Source: Diplosphaera chodatii (taxonomy: Eukaryota; Chlorophyta; Trebouxiophyceae; Prasiolales; Stichococcaceae). Taken from it: a stretch of 64,000 nucleotides of DNA. The notes under the pieces were generated by a model, which saw nothing but the letters and a program-made list of their open reading frames with translations, did no database searches and was not told the DNA's origin. The position numbers and the translations under genes are program-made. The stretch covers positions 558,001 through 622,000 of the forward strand of contig JAALGY010000042.1 of the NCBI GenBank assembly GCA_032358165.1, given 5' to 3'. This document shows positions 12,008 through 27,700 of this stretch, piece by piece; within the stretch, counting starts at the first letter, position 1; every line of letters begins with the position of its first letter.

Positions 12008-15000
12008 ATGGATGTGCAGCGTGAAGCAGGTGACCAGCTGAGCACGAAGCGAGGCCGGGCGGCAACCAGGCCAGGCACATCGCGATCCCTAGGGTATATA
12101 TATTCGCTCGAGCTTGCTCAGCTGCGCAGAAAACAGCACAGGTTTCAGCAAAGCGAGCTTGAAGCTGCCAGATACCTTGCAGCGGATCAGCTCGACGAGC
12201 TCAGCCAGCAGGAGGACAGCAGCGCTGCCTCGCCTGGCATTCAACTTAGCCTTGGAGCAGCTTCTGCTGCTTCAATGGGCTCGAATGCACGTGAGCAGGA
12301 GCAATAAGATCTCTGCGGCACGGAGTCAAGCGCATGTGTTTTTGTATTGCACGTCTTGTGCCATCATCGCGCATTATCGATGCATGCATGGTTTCGGAGG
12401 TGGCTGGATCAGGACGCCCAAACGCCAGCGTGGCTGCCAAAGCACAGCCCATGCAGCAGCTCGTGGTGTAAAATTGTATTTGAAGGAATGCAGATGACTT
12501 GGCAATGCCTATGGTACTCAGGGTGGACCTGCGATGTGTGCCTCTGCGCAAATCCAAGCGAGGGGTGCAGGCAGTCTTGGAGGCGCACGTATGCCCAGTG
12601 CCTTGTACACGGTGACAGATACAATATTAAGCGTCTTTCTTGCGTTGCCGCTGTAGCTGCCGCGGCAGGCGTTGGTGAGGACAGAGGGCAGCTGGGCGGC
12701 AGCCACGGGAGCCCCGCCAACGGCACCAGCAACCGCAGGCGCCCGCCAGCCACGCCCAGCGACCGCAGCATCCGCATCGTCGCGCACCCAGCCGCAGCCA
12801 CGCCGTCGGACTGGAGCCCCTCAGCCGTCCAGTACCCAAAGTGCGCATCCCTACAGCCCCAAAACGGGCTGGTTTCTGTTGTAGTAGCAAACAATGCCGC
12901 ATTGCCAAAGTGCTACAATGCCGCAGCTGCTGTACACTGCAAAGGTGCTGGAGCGGTCGTTTCCGGTAGATGCAGGCCCAGCCCAGGGTCTGCAGCGACG
13001 CCGCCGTGGCCGCCGGCGGCAGACAGGCCGCAGGACTCATCCGCCGGCGATGTGAGGCCTCAGCATGCGCCATGTCCGCGCTGCTGCACAAGCTGCATGC
13101 GCACTGGGACGCAGGGCTAATGATCATAGCTAGTGTGTGTTGTGTGTCGGATGTGGGCTGTGTCGCGTCTCGTAGGGCGTGGTCGGCAAGCTGCTGGGGT
13201 GGCTGGATCCGGGGGCGCCCCCGTCGGACATGCCGCCGGACGTGCGGCGGCACATTGCACGCGTGCCGTCCGGCGGCGCCCCCGACTTCACGGCGGTGAC
13301 GGAGGACCCCGACAAGCGGCGCCACCGGCAGCAGCAGCCCGACAGGCGGCAGCCCCAGCGTGAGACGTTGACGCTGTCATCTTGCTGCCGGAGGCAGGGT
13401 GCAGTGACTACCTCGGACGATGCCCAAGCATGAGGAGCAACAGCGACATGACACACAGGAATGCCGTGAGCTGCCAGACAGGGCATGGTGCATGGAAGTC
13501 GGGTCCAAGCTGCCGCTTTGTGCCGCCTGCAGGCAAGGCGCAGGCGGAGGAGCGGTGGCGCAGCGAGTGCCTGGCCGTGGGGCGCGCCCGGCGGCTGGGC
13601 CACGTGGCGGACATGCGGCTGCTGTGGGTGTCCACCGCCGCCGCGCACCGCAGGTGGCAGCCCTGTTTGCACCGCCACTTGTCGCACGCATCCAGACAGA
13701 CGAGGGTGCATGGCGAACTTGCGGCCCCGCATTGCTGAGTCAATAGGCGTGCCAAAGTAGCGCTATGTTGGCAAGTGCGGTCAACTCACCCTCAATCGAT
13801 GTGCGCAGCTGCCGACGAAACTCACCTCATGTCGCCCTGTTGAAGCCCTGCGGTTGCATTATCAACCTGCAGCGGCGCGGCGGTGCTGATTGTGGTGGGC
13901 GCGCACTTCCGCTCGGCGCTCGCCAGCCTGGAGGACATCCTGCTGTACACCGTGCTGGTGCGCGGCGCCGCCGACCCGAAACATCCGGCTCTCTGCTGCA
14001 GCGGCCGCACAGCAGCGCAAACCTTGCCCACACCACTCTGGCGTGTGCACAGCGTTGCATTAGTTGCAAGCGGAACACACCACCGGAACTCAGTGCTGCA
14101 GATTGCCAGGGCTTGCCAGCGCTCATGTTCAGCTCAGGCATGGTGCAGGAGTGCTGCACCATGCCTGTCCTTGTGCGCGCGCTGGCATGCTTTGTGTGGG
14201 CCAGCGCATGTACAGCGAGATGGGAACTCGGGGTCCCTGCTGCCATGGAGCACATGGCAAGCTGACAGTGCACAGCTGTGTAAGGTGTGTCCCAATGGTG
14301 GCGCCTGCAGGAGTTCGAGAAGCTGGCGGGGCGTCCGTACGTGGTGTGCTTCTTCAACGCTGACGCGCCGATGACCGCGCTGCCCGACACAGTGAGTGCT
14401 TGACAAACGTGCGCGCATGTCACCGTTTGAAGGGCAAGTCAGTCGAGTCACTCACTGGCAGACTGCAGAGTGCCGCAACCGTGGCGTTTGACCATGCGCT
14501 GCGTGCATGAAAGTATAGGACGTGTGCTGTGCTGAGTGATGGGCTGAGCAGCCAGTGGCATTGCATTCGTGCGCAGGTGTGGTTTCAGGAGCTGCACGCT
14601 GCGCTGCCGCCGCGGCATCGCGAGCTGCTGCGGGGCATCTACCTGGTGTGCATCTGGGTCTTGCAGATTGTGAAAGCTCCAGCTGGATATATTCATCTGA
14701 AGCCGATGCACATGCATAGTTTGACAGTGATATGCTTTCCCCACACCCTGCTGAACCCTAAGATGCCGCACAATGCCTTTGATCACATTCTTAAACAAAC
14801 ATTGTCAGAACAGCTGGACGCTGTGCAGCATCGAAGAACAGCGCCGCAGGCGTAACTCAGTCGGCTTTTGGCTTCATGCTAACACAGCGCCTACTAGTGT
14901 GCAAAACCCCAAGTATGATCTTCAGCACGGAGTGCGCTCCCCTGCAGGTGCACCCGCGCAGCCACTGGGCAGCCACGCGCTCCTGGATGTACCTGCTGCG

Positions 15001-15498
15001 GCAGCAGGACCCCTGCTACAGCAAGGTGCGCTGCTCGCGCCGGCGTCACCCCGCAAACATGCATGACGCCGAGCGGGTTGGTAGCCCGGCTCGCAGCCTG
15101 CTGCGGCAGCAGGTGCCAGATGCTGCGGTCGTGCTCAAGTCTCAAGGTGTGCATGTACATGTGCCTACAGCAGCGCGTGTGACAGAGCACGCAGGCAACC
15201 CGAGGCCTCTGCTGCGCAGGTGCAGCTGGTGAACAACCTGGAGGCCATGCTGGCCACCGAGTTTGACGCAGGTGCCTGCCGCCCTGCTGCCCCCGCTGTG
15301 CAACGCCCCGCTTCCCGACCTTCGACTGGCTTCAGCAGCAGTGCAGGCGCTCGTGACCAGGATCAGCACACTCAGTCGAACGAGGGCTGCAGTACGACCC
15401 TCTTCTGAGCGCATGGTGGCAATTGCTTTGCAGGATTGCGGCGGGAGGTGCCGCAGCTGGTGCTGGACTATGTTGCCCGCCACCCGGGCGCTGCCTGA
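12008..15498 (+). CDS. Divergent CRAL-TRIO domain protein, GDAP2-like
   Basis: This family (CRAL-TRIO_2, as in GDAP2 and BNIP2) is thought to bind lipid or small hydrophobic ligands in the cytosol. Exons: 12008-12290, 12669-12840, 12976-13051, 13176-13359, 13533-13653, 13873-13957, 14311-14391, 14577-14645, 14948-15025, 15220-15271, 15434-15498 (stop TGA). Phases agree throughout. The N-terminal third is polar and low-complexity. The domain follows: VLIVVGAHF, then a LEDILLYTVL helix, RPYVVCFFNAD, LPPRHRELLRGIYLVHP, the RSWMYLLR helix, and a final LVLDYVARHP. This order matches GDAP2. GDAP2 usually has a macro domain ahead of CRAL-TRIO and I see none here. A short exon linking 13957 and 14311 may be missing. 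The start is uncertain: ATG 12008 is in frame, but a TATA-like box at 12094 lies inside this exon, so ATG 12274 is a serious alternative. Confidence 0.6.
12094..12103 (+). promoter_or_regulatory. TATA-like box inside the proposed first exon of the CRAL-TRIO gene
   Basis: The string GGTATATATATTCG is the cleanest TATA-like element I noticed in this gap. If used, transcription would start near 12125-12135 and the first in-frame ATG of the exon would be at 12274, giving a shorter protein. Confidence 0.35.
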
Positions 15499-15675
15499 TC
15501 CTTTGGTACGGGGCTTTGCGCCTCGTTCTGGCGAGTGTCAGGAGTCAGAATAGCTGTGGCCGTCTGTCAGTAGCCCGTGCTGTGTTTGCAGCGTTGCTTT
15601 TCCATCGAGTCTGGGCCTGTAGACATGTCAGGGTGGTTTGTGTGTACGTCTCTGCTGTTTGCTGGATGTAGCTAC

Positions 15676-15680
15676 TGTAA
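15676..15680 (+). terminator. Candidate TGTAA poly(A) signal for the CRAL-TRIO gene
   Basis: TGTAA lies about 180 bases after the stop at 15498. The convergent METTL4-like gene ends at 15780, so the two 3' ends may be close or overlapping. Confidence 0.35.
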
Positions 15681-15779
15681 ATCGCCAAGCGCCAAAGCTG
15701 TGACACTTGACTCGCTTCGCTTTGTCCTCAAGAGGCTCGGCATCTGGCTCGGCATCCGGACCCAATTAGCTGTGCGCCG

Positions 15780-18310
<2,531 letters not shown>

Positions 18311-20549
18311 ACGGTGTCTGATGAAAGGTCGGCTTGGCAGGGAGCCACAAGCAGCAAGGTCTGCAGAAGTGATGGCAGACAAGATTGCCTGTGTCGCAGC
18401 TCTGCACGGTTTCACACACGGTGAGGCATTGAGCTGTGCTATTAAGCAATTCTCGGTGCGCTGACGGCTACTTTGCCACAGGAGGTGGCCGCTTGTTGCA
18501 GTTGGTGAAAGCACATTTTATACTGGCAAGTGTACGGGCTCGTGCGGGCGCACTCGCGTCCCTTCAGACATGCATTGCCATCAATCCAAGTCGACACAAG
18601 GTTCTGAAAGGCCGTGAGAGCAGAAGGTTGAAACGAGACTGGGTGTGCAGCCCCTGCGCCAACAGTGAAGCACAACAACAACCCAGACGCTGCACATGGC
18701 CCATGCCATCCAATTCCTGTCATGCACAGACAAGCAGCCACCTGATGTAAGCTCACTGATGGCTTCCGTAGCTTCAGCGCACCATTTACTGTCCGTCATG
18801 CAGCATGTCCAGCCCTCCTAGATGCTGCGACACTGGAGCTGAACCGCCATGTAGACTTGGCAGCAGCAAGTCGAGTGGCGTAACGCCCAAGGAGCCATGA
18901 CCGCTAGCCACCACATAGAAAGCTAAAGGCGCCGCATTTGACACTCCCGCATCATCCCAAGCATGTTGCGCGCTTTGCATGCAAGGTTGACAGCCTGCCT
19001 CACACCTCAGCCGAATGATTGGGGTAATTGGATGCGCATCAATCGCTGGGAGACACGTCTGCTCATATCAGGTGCGCGTGGGAGACACAAGAGCTGCTTA
19101 ATGACGAGGTGTGAAGCGCACTGCCTTACATTTGCAAGATGGACAACAAATGGCGCAGAAGACTCGCATGCATGCATGTGCGTGATCGGACGCAAATGCG
19201 CACGGATCCCGCACCTTGTCCGCCGCCTGCCCAAGGGTGACGTGCATATTATACCTCGTTCAAGTTTGGTCCCTGATACAGTCGGTCACGTCATGCACGC
19301 ATGGTCCCGATGCTGAAATTGAGCTGCTGCCACCTGGACACAGCAGATCACGTCTCCGATATTCCTCGTCGAGGGCCTCCGTCTTGTGGTCTGCCAAACC
19401 GCCGTCACAGCACATCTGCGTGTTCGCAACCATTGACCGTTCAGAAGGGCTGTAGCATCGCGCGGCGGGCACAGCGGGGCTACAGTCACGCAGGTGTTGC
19501 ACATATGCGCATGGCTGCGAAGGAATTCGCTCACACGCACCATGCGCAAGTGCGCGCGCACTTGAACGCTGGCTGTCCTATGCGCTGCTCTACGTTTGCT
19601 GTCACGTTCTTCAGGCTGGGTTCTCTCGCGCGCTTGAGCGCAGAATTACCGTGTTGACGTTGTGCCTGCACACGACGCAGCATAGTGGTAGCTGCTGGTC
19701 GTTGTCCAGCGCCGAGACCGCAAACCTCGGAACACACGAGCGGCAAGAACACGGGCCCAACATGCACCGCAGCAAGCAAGCGCTTGTTACATAGCTGTGC
19801 GCGCACTGGCGCTGTCTAGTCACGCTCAGCATGCGGTAACGCACAGGCAGGCTACGCTTGCGCAGTACGTGAGTGTTGTGCCTTCCTCGCATATTGCGCT
19901 CGTTCATTCGTGGCTGAGAGCTTTAGGCCACGGTCACACAAGGCTGACGCAAGTGCAGCATGCCTGCCTGACTGTGCTGTCGTCGGACCGAACTTGAAAC
20001 GTCCGCACCTGACATGGAGCAAATGTGTGGGTGCGTCACGGTCGAGAAGTCCTGCTGGTGGTGTCCGTCGCGTCAGACACTGACGAGAGCTGCAGGCGGC
20101 GCTGCCCTTGCGTTGCATTGTTGATGCTGCCTGTTGCGCTTCAACTGCGACCGTCATACTTTCTCAGCATCGGCTTGGCACATTGCCGCGGTTTGACTGC
20201 ACATGTACAAGAGGGACACAGCGCGATCTCGGTAGTAGCAAGTTGGACGATCTGCCGAGAGTTTCCGCCGGGCATAATGATGGCATTTGCACGTGGTGTG
20301 CCATGCTAGTCTTGGCACATTGCTTCGACATACATACAGCAGTGGTATGTGCAGGCTCGGCTGCCTGTGCGGCAGCGCGGTCAGCATGATAAACGAAACC
20401 ACTTAGACCCTGCTGCACGCTGCTGACTGTCGGCTCGCTGATTCCTCTGCTGTGTAATTCATTTTGCAGGCAAAGACGCACTGAATTGCCGACGTCCGTC
20501 ATACATAATTGCTTGCAGCTGTGCACGGGAATCGCTGTGGCACAGCAAC
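18311..20549. other. 2.2-kb gene-free divergent region between METTL4-like and GON/FG-GAP genes
   Basis: Only short, poorly protein-like open frames in all six frames. It contains TGCATGC-type words, including GCATGCATGCATG near 19167, and is lower in GC than the flanking exons. It presumably holds both promoters. I cannot support any gene or RNA here. Confidence 0.4.
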
Positions 20550-23500
20550 ATGCCCAGCAGGCAGCATGGCTTGGTGGTGGCGCGCCTGATATCATCAGTG
20601 CTGGTGGCGTGGATCGTCATGATGTCCGGATCATCCCTGCAATTTGTGCGTGCCGACAATTCAATTGAGGGTGAGTCAAGCTTCTTCACCTGCTGGTACA
20701 CCCCGTACGGCAATGCGCTGTTGCCTACCTAGCTGATCAATAGCAGACTGTGCTCTGAACCATCTCACATCGTGGCGGGATGGGTACATGCGTGCATGAC
20801 TGCGCATGTGATGTGAATCCAAAAGAGTACCTAAGGTGGCGCATCTCGTTGTCAATATGCTGAGCTGCGTAACATTTGCCAGCTTACTCTGCTGCGCTCA
20901 CTGTGTGTGGCTGCCAGAGAGCAAGTATAGCACACACATTGTGTGCGTGTGTACCGCTCGCTTCAATCTTTCATGCCTGGTCTCTTCATGACCGATGAAA
21001 CATTGCAAATTGCAGGTAGCAAGGCGAGCAACGACTTGGCAGTGAACCGCCGTGCGCTCCTTGGCAAAGCCATTGGTGAGAAGCAGGAGCCTGTGGGCAC
21101 AGTCCAACGGAGTTGTGCCGACCGACCACATTGGAGGTTGTGTGCTGCATGCCACGCACGACTGTTATCAGCCCAAAAGAGCAGGCCTGCACAACACCGC
21201 CCTGGCTGCAGAGCACTTGCAGAAGTGCACTCGCACACCGCGCGTAGCTGTTGCATTATCCCTCAATCAAATACCACCTATTGCGTGTTGCACTGCATGT
21301 TGGAGTGGCAAAGCCTTTGGCTCTGTACATGCAGCAGATGGGCGACCCACTTCTTGCGAGGCAGTCAAGAGGGCACAGACGCCCACCCCACTGGACGGCA
21401 ACTACAACATCGTCATTGCTGGCCAGTTGATCAAAGTCATCTGCATCATGGGCAGACCATCTGACGCTGTCAAAACCTACCTTCGGCTGCCAGCTATTGC
21501 AACCTCTCAGTTGCCGGTGAGCATATTGTGCAGACAGCATTTATGTAGTACCTGCTATGAACGCAGCATGCCGATGGATGGCATCCTCAAACTTGACATC
21601 CCCTGGTGCTCATCAGTTCAACCATCCCGTACAGAGTGAAGCGTAGTATGCCTCGTTAGATGCTTCATGCCCTTGCTTGATCTCGCCTGGAGCGCATAGT
21701 CTGTTCGTTTGTGGCATGGCCAGACCATGTAATGTGTCGACACATTCCCCTGCAGGATGTGAACGTGTTTACGTTTGCGGGTGGCGTAGTGAAGACGGCA
21801 TACAAGGCAGTGCGCCTCAACACTGCCGCTGACGGCAGCTACTTCATCGACACAACTGACAAGCGCTTTGCCGACACAGCTATCCGCAAGTTCGACCCGA
21901 AGCAAGACGGCACCATCAGCAAGTACAACAGCGTCCTACAGCTGGGCACCCAGAATGACTTCATATCGGTCAACTATGCCACTGCAGCCACCTGCTCCAC
22001 TGCAGCACCTGGCCAAGGTATAGTACCCATATACAGCCTTCAGCGTCGGTCTCAGCCTGGTGCCCGGCATGCTCTCTGAGCACAGATACAGCTTTCTTGA
22101 GAGGGCGGCTAACATCTGTGCTGTGGCAAACATGAATCCTGTGCAGTTCAAGCGAAGACAGGTGCATCAGCCGACTACTGACTACCCGCTAACTCCTTGC
22201 TGATCTCTACTTGTTGCTGCATTGCCCAGGCTTTGTCGATTTGACTGGTACACCATTCTCCATGAGTTCTTCCACCTTTGGCGCGAGCAACCCCGGCGTT
22301 CACTTTTTGCAGCGCGGCCAAAAGGTTGTGCTGACTGCTACAAGCCCGAAAAGCGGCACATGCAAGTGAGTCATGCATGTGCGTGAAGGTTGCAGCAGAT
22401 GTAGTGACGACATGGCTGCTCACGTCTGTGCACGAATGTATTGATGGTAGGATGCGACAATGGTCAGAGATGTGTATGCATGGTTCTGGCATGCATCCGA
22501 CCTTCCAGTTATTCTGCAGTAGTCTGACATTGTTCCTGTATGTGCTGCAGACTCATCTCACCACAGCCCAATGCCAAAAGGCTGCCACTGTCAACATTGC
22601 TGAAGCCGCCATGGTGAGCAATGCCATGGCCGTTTGGATTTATGTAGAGTTGTGCTTGTGAACTCTCGTAGCAGAAGCCAAGCTGTTGATGAGATGCCCA
22701 GCAGCTGTGTGATGAACAAGTGTGCGTGACCGCTGTTTGGACTCTTACCTTGCTCTGACTGCTTGCTTTGGCAGAGTTCTTGTCATAACAGCACATGGGA
22801 ACTGGTGTTCGTCTGCACCAGATAGAAGTGTTCGCAGATATGACTCGTGCTGGTAGTTGATGGTAAGACCCATTGGATCATGCATGCAGCGGGGTGACTG
22901 GTGGTGGCAGCGGCATTGCCTTGCTGCAGGCCAACAAAGAGGACGTCTTCTGGGACATTGCAGTAGCTGATCCGGTGAACCTGACATACGATGGCTTGCC
23001 GCCGTCAGTGGGTTGTGTTTTGACCATTGATGCAGTTCAGTGTTGGTTGGTCGGTCGGCAATTTGTTCGTAGGCACCCATCCGAGCATTTGAAAGTCATG
23101 GGGTGCAAAGAAGACAGCTCACAAGCCTGATGGTTGGCTTGCCGTGTTGCAGGTGACTGGCACGGTGGCTACCTGTCTTGGCAATGGCGATGGCACGTTT
23201 TCTGGAGGCTCTTCTTTTAGTGTTGCCGTGCCAAACTCTGGACCAGTTGGCGTGGCCGCGTTAGACTTCAACCCCGATGGGCTGATGGTAAGTATCTGGC
23301 CTGTGCTTTCCAGGTGCTCAGCAGTGCATCGTTGACAGGCGCACTACTCTCTTTCTGGAGTCGCTGCTTTGTTGATTGCTGCATATGGCAGGATCCACCA
23401 TCAGAAGTGGTGGCACTGCCACTTTTTTTTGCTGACCATTTCATGTACATGGCAGGACCTGATTGTCGGGAGCCTCGGCGTGCTTGCAGCCTACCCCGCC

Positions 23501-24364
23501 ATTGGTGGTGGAATCTTTGGCAACCCGACCAGCAGCTCCGTGCCTGGGTACTCGACTCAAGATGTCGCCATCACGAAGGACTCGAGCCACTTGTTCATGT
23601 CCAACCCGCAAACCTCCACCTTCCCAGATGGCACCATATCCGCGCTGGTGTCAGCCTGGAACATCACCACCACAGGAAGTGTGATCGAAAATCCTACATT
23701 TGTTCCGCCGGGTTCGCCGGTGTCTTTGTCGAACTTCGTCGTCGTGTTGTATGGGTCTGCATTCCCGGTGCTCGATGCGGCCCAACAGCAGGTTTTTGTT
23801 GCCGGCGGCGGACCTGCTGGCTCTGTTTGGCGGGTCGGCGTTGATGCTATGACGGGCACCTTGCTGAAGCCGCACAACAACGCCGTGCCACCGCAACCGC
23901 TGCAACCATCCACCGATATCTCGATCGGTGGAACGCCCCGTGGTATAGCCGTTGCCTCCAGCAATGCAGTCGCACTTGCGGCACGTGCACAGGGCTCCGT
24001 TCAGGTGTTGAACCTAGCAGCTGGCATTCCACCTTCCGCTACCTTGGTGCCGACCGAGCCATCAATTCCTGTTGTCGGCGCCCCTGAGCGCGTCATTGCA
24101 CTGGACTTCAACAGTGACGGCACTGACGACTTTGCTGTGCTGAGTTTGGGCACCAACACGATCACCTTCTTGTCTGGCAACTTCTTGGCGGGTGGACCAG
24201 CCGTTGTGTCCACTGTTGTGAACACCTGCGCTGCCCCTGCTGAGATGGCAGCCGCTGACTTCAACTCTGATGGACATGTTGATGTTGTTGTTGCTTGCAG
24301 CCAGGCTGTTTTTATTCACTTCGGTGATGGTGCTGGCCACTTCAGTGCTGGCCGGCCGATTTGA
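20550..24364 (+). CDS. Secreted GON-domain and FG-GAP/VCBS repeat protein
   Basis: Nine exons (20550-20670, 21016-21075, 21335-21516, 21756-22017, 22230-22365, 22551-22613, 22890-23007, 23153-23287, 23456-24364) give exactly 662 codons (661 aa). Residues 1 to about 33 look like a signal peptide (VVARLISSVLVAWIVMMSG). Residues about 66-270 match a GON domain, best known from ADAMTS proteases: TSCEAVK, then DGNYNIVIAGQLIKVICIMG, TAYKAVRLN, FIDTTDKRFADT and GFVDLTGTPFSM. Residues about 280-661 form FG-GAP/VCBS-type blades with acidic calcium-like loops (FNPDGLMDLIVG, FNSDGTDDFAVL, FNSDGHVDVVVA) and GDGTFS or GDGAGHFSAG turns. No protease domain and no membrane anchor are visible. It is likely exported to the cell wall or medium as an adhesion or binding protein. 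The fold of the last third is inferred from the loops. Confidence 0.8.
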
Positions 24365-24703
24365 CACCCGTGTTCACTCATAGCTGAGCTGATGTTGCAT
24401 CGATCAGGTCTGGTGATCTGTAACGTTGCTGGAGGCCATTTGTGCAGCGCTTGAAACGGTACACCTTGTTGTAACTGGCAGGCAGTAACTGCTTTGACGG
24501 ACTTCCTGCATGACAGCACGCCATGCACTCTAGTCACACGACAGCTCCCACAAACGTGGTCAGAACATCAGCTGGAAGGTTTGCAAGCACGCTGCGCACA
24601 ATTGCATTGTGCCTTGGGCGATGCACGCCAGTCAACAGGCTAGCTGCCAGCCACAATCGTGCATGTCCAGACCACTCGACATCAAGGCACGCATCGTGCA
24701 GTC
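24365..24703. other. Convergent 3' intergenic region
   Basis: Lies between the stop codons of two converging genes. A TGTAA at 24419-24423, 55 bases after the GON/FG-GAP stop, is a candidate poly(A) signal. Nothing else is recognised. Confidence 0.45.
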
Positions 24704-27700
24704 TCATGCCGCCGCTGCATATGGATCCGCTCTCAACCGCTTCCAGGGTGCCCCTGTGAGCTGGCTGGCCGCCAGCCAGGGCCGTGCCAGTGCCAGCATC
24801 GCCTCACCGCCGCCGCCTCTGCCGCTGAGCTCCGCGGCGCTGGCACAGCTGCCGTCGGCGGCGGAGTATGTGGGCGCCTCAGATGCGCCGAGCAGTGCAG
24901 CGCTGATGATGTCATGCTGCCCTTGCCTGCAGAGGGATGCCACTCGTTCCAAGGAGCACTGCCAGTCCCAGCCGCATTGGATTGCTTGCAGCAGAACTTG
25001 GCAAGTGCTGAAGCAGGCACCGGCAGAAGGGCATGTGCTGTGGATGTGCTTAAAGACTCACCAGCGGCTGGCGCCGGGCGCCAAGCCGAGCGCGGCGTCC
25101 GCCTCGGCACGCCAGCGCTTGCGCTCCAGGGGGGAAACCACGTCGCTGGTCCCCATGGCCGAGCTTGTGCCTGCAGCTGCTGCTGCTGACGTGCCGTTCT
25201 GCGAGCCACCTCCCTCTGGCGTCACAGGCGCACGCTGCGGTGCTGCCTGGCCACGTGCGGAGCCGCTGAGCTGGCCGCTGCTGGTGTCCGCCGCGGAGCA
25301 CAGCAGGTCCAGGTCGAACATGCTGTGATCAAGGGGCGGCAGCTCCGGCAGCCGCCGCACAGCCTGCAGTGCACGGCGCAGAGGCATGCTGGACGTCGGG
25401 GTGCTGCGCTGCAGGCTGCCACAGCGTAGTCATGATGTCTGAACACCACCAAGCAAGTTGGCACACAGGCCGTGTAGCTGATTGCCACGCTGGCCAGATG
25501 GTCCAGCACTCGAACAGCACACGCACTTACTTACCTGCACTGCAGCGGTCAGGGCGCCGCTGGCTGCGCCCGCTGCGTTCTCCGCAGGCAGCAGGCCCAG
25601 CGCTGCCGCCATAGCCCGCAGCTCCTCAGCAGACGCCTCGCCCTGGCCCTGCACCGTACAAGGTGAACATGCACAAGCGCACCAACACACGACCTGGTCT
25701 AAAAAGTGCTTTCGCCACCGCCATGCCATGCTTCCCTTCCCCCTTGATGCATTTTTTGCTTTTGCTTTTCAGTTCAGAGGCAGTCAGCTGCATGGTTCGA
25801 CATTGACTTGGGCTCAGAATTTGGCTGTTATTTGCCATTGGCCAACAGCTGCACAAGCTCACGTAAGTGAATGCCAGGGTCGCCACCCAGAGACAGAGAC
25901 ACCCTGACACGGTGCCAGCCCACCCTGGAGCGGCCCACGGCTGCGCTGATGTCGCTGCGCATCAGACGTTGCTACCTTTGCTCGATATATGTCATCACTG
26001 GACGCAGCACAGCCCCTGCAGGACCGCCGAATGGCAGGTTCCTGCAGTTACTGTGCTGCAGATGCCCTCAGATCGGCCTATCGAGTTCGTCAGGCGCGCG
26101 CGCCCCGCCGGGAGGGCCGTCCCAGGGTTTGGAATGGGCGTGACACCCATGCAGGTTGGTGTGCTGCCTGGAGCCGGGCTGTGGCTTGCTACCCCGACAT
26201 GCGCCACGCAGCAAGCTGCGCAGCTGCCGAGCCCGCTCATGAGGTCATGTGCGTGCGCCTGAGCAAATGTACCCTTTCAACGGTTCTGGTTTTGTCATCA
26301 CAGCCCGTACCGCCTGCTGCTTGCTTGCGTTCTTGTGGACCAGCCAGATGCTGCCGTGGCACGCTGCGCGCTGACTTATGTCAAGATTTGTGCACAGGGT
26401 GCAGACTGTAGGGCGGGGCAGCACCTTGAAGCAGGGCAGGTCGGGCGCCAGCAGCGGCCGCAGCACCTCCGGCTTGAGCGCACCTGCAGTCCTTGCATAG
26501 TGCAGCGGGTCCCCACCCTGCAGCAGCAGCTGAAATGTCTACATGGGATCCTGCCAAGCAAACCTGCAATGCTGACAAGCTGACTCACAAAAGGCCTCGT
26601 CTGTGCGATGCGAACAGACCAAGCCTCAGGCCAATGGTGCTTGCGGCGTCACCGCTGAGTGGCTAACTACCAACAGCAGCTCTGCTTTCTGCTGGTGGGG
26701 CAGCAACTAGGGGTCGCACGTTTCAGCAGCGTTGGAGACCGGGCACGCACCTGAAAGCCTGCGACCGCCGCCTCCGCAATGGCGGACATCGCGCCAACCT
26801 GCTCCAGCGGCTGCAGCGCCGCCACGTCCTTCATGATGCCGGCCAGCAGCGTCTTCAGGCCGCTGTTCACGGCCATCGTCCTGCCCGCCTGCGCACAGCA
26901 AGCACGAGGGCTGCCCGTCCGTGAGCCGCAGATGCCAGAGCGACTGGGAAACATTGCAGCGGGAAGGGGCATACGCAAGCCGCCAACGGGCTGCATTGCG
27001 ATGGGAGTCACGATGCTCACCAGCGGGTGCTGCTGCAAGGGGGTCTGCGGTTGCTCGGAACGTGCCAGCAGCGCCGCCGCCGCCAGCACCCGGTTGTGCG
27101 CCTGCAGCAGCCGCTTGGTGAAGCCCACGTCCGCCAGCAGCCGCACCCCCAGCAGCCCATCTGCGCTTAAGCAGAGACGTTCCTTTACACAAGAAGCCAG
27201 ATCTACATGAAACGACACGACTGGAGTGGATGCTCGCTGGCTGTTCTGCTGGGCAGGGCTGTGATATATATGGTTCAGCCGGAATTCGCCTCGTTTCGAA
27301 GTCTGAAAGGTGCACGCCTGCCTCTGCGTGCAGGCTGGTGCCGCTCCCATCCTCCTGCAACCGCAGCAGCGCCCATCGCCTGCAGCAAGAGCACAGCAGA
27401 CAATTTGTCAGCAGCTTGCCTGTTAGCCTGGTAACAGTAATCACAGCCAGTGTGTAGAAATCAATGTACAGCACAACACACAGCAGGACGCCAGCTGACG
27501 AGTCCACAGGCGACTACGCACAGTGCCTGAAAATGCCTGCCGGGCATGAGGTGCAACCATGCAGTCACCTGGCAGTCTTCAGGAGGAAAGCGGCCAGCTG
27601 ATTGCTGTACTCAATCCAGGGCCTGGCAGCCGCAGCGGCGGATGCAGAGAATGCAGACTGGACTGCCTCTCCCTGCGACAAACCACGTCGGACTGAACCC

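Noticed and set aside
12347..13120. Plus-strand open frame of about 257 codons
   Set aside because: It reads through introns of the CRAL-TRIO gene and partly out of frame; true exons are 12669-12840 and 12976-13051.
18311..20549. Hidden gene or RNA gene in the 2.2-kb gap
   Set aside because: No phased exon chain, no domain-like translation, and I noticed no tRNA cloverleaf; a covariance-model scan would be needed to exclude small RNAs.
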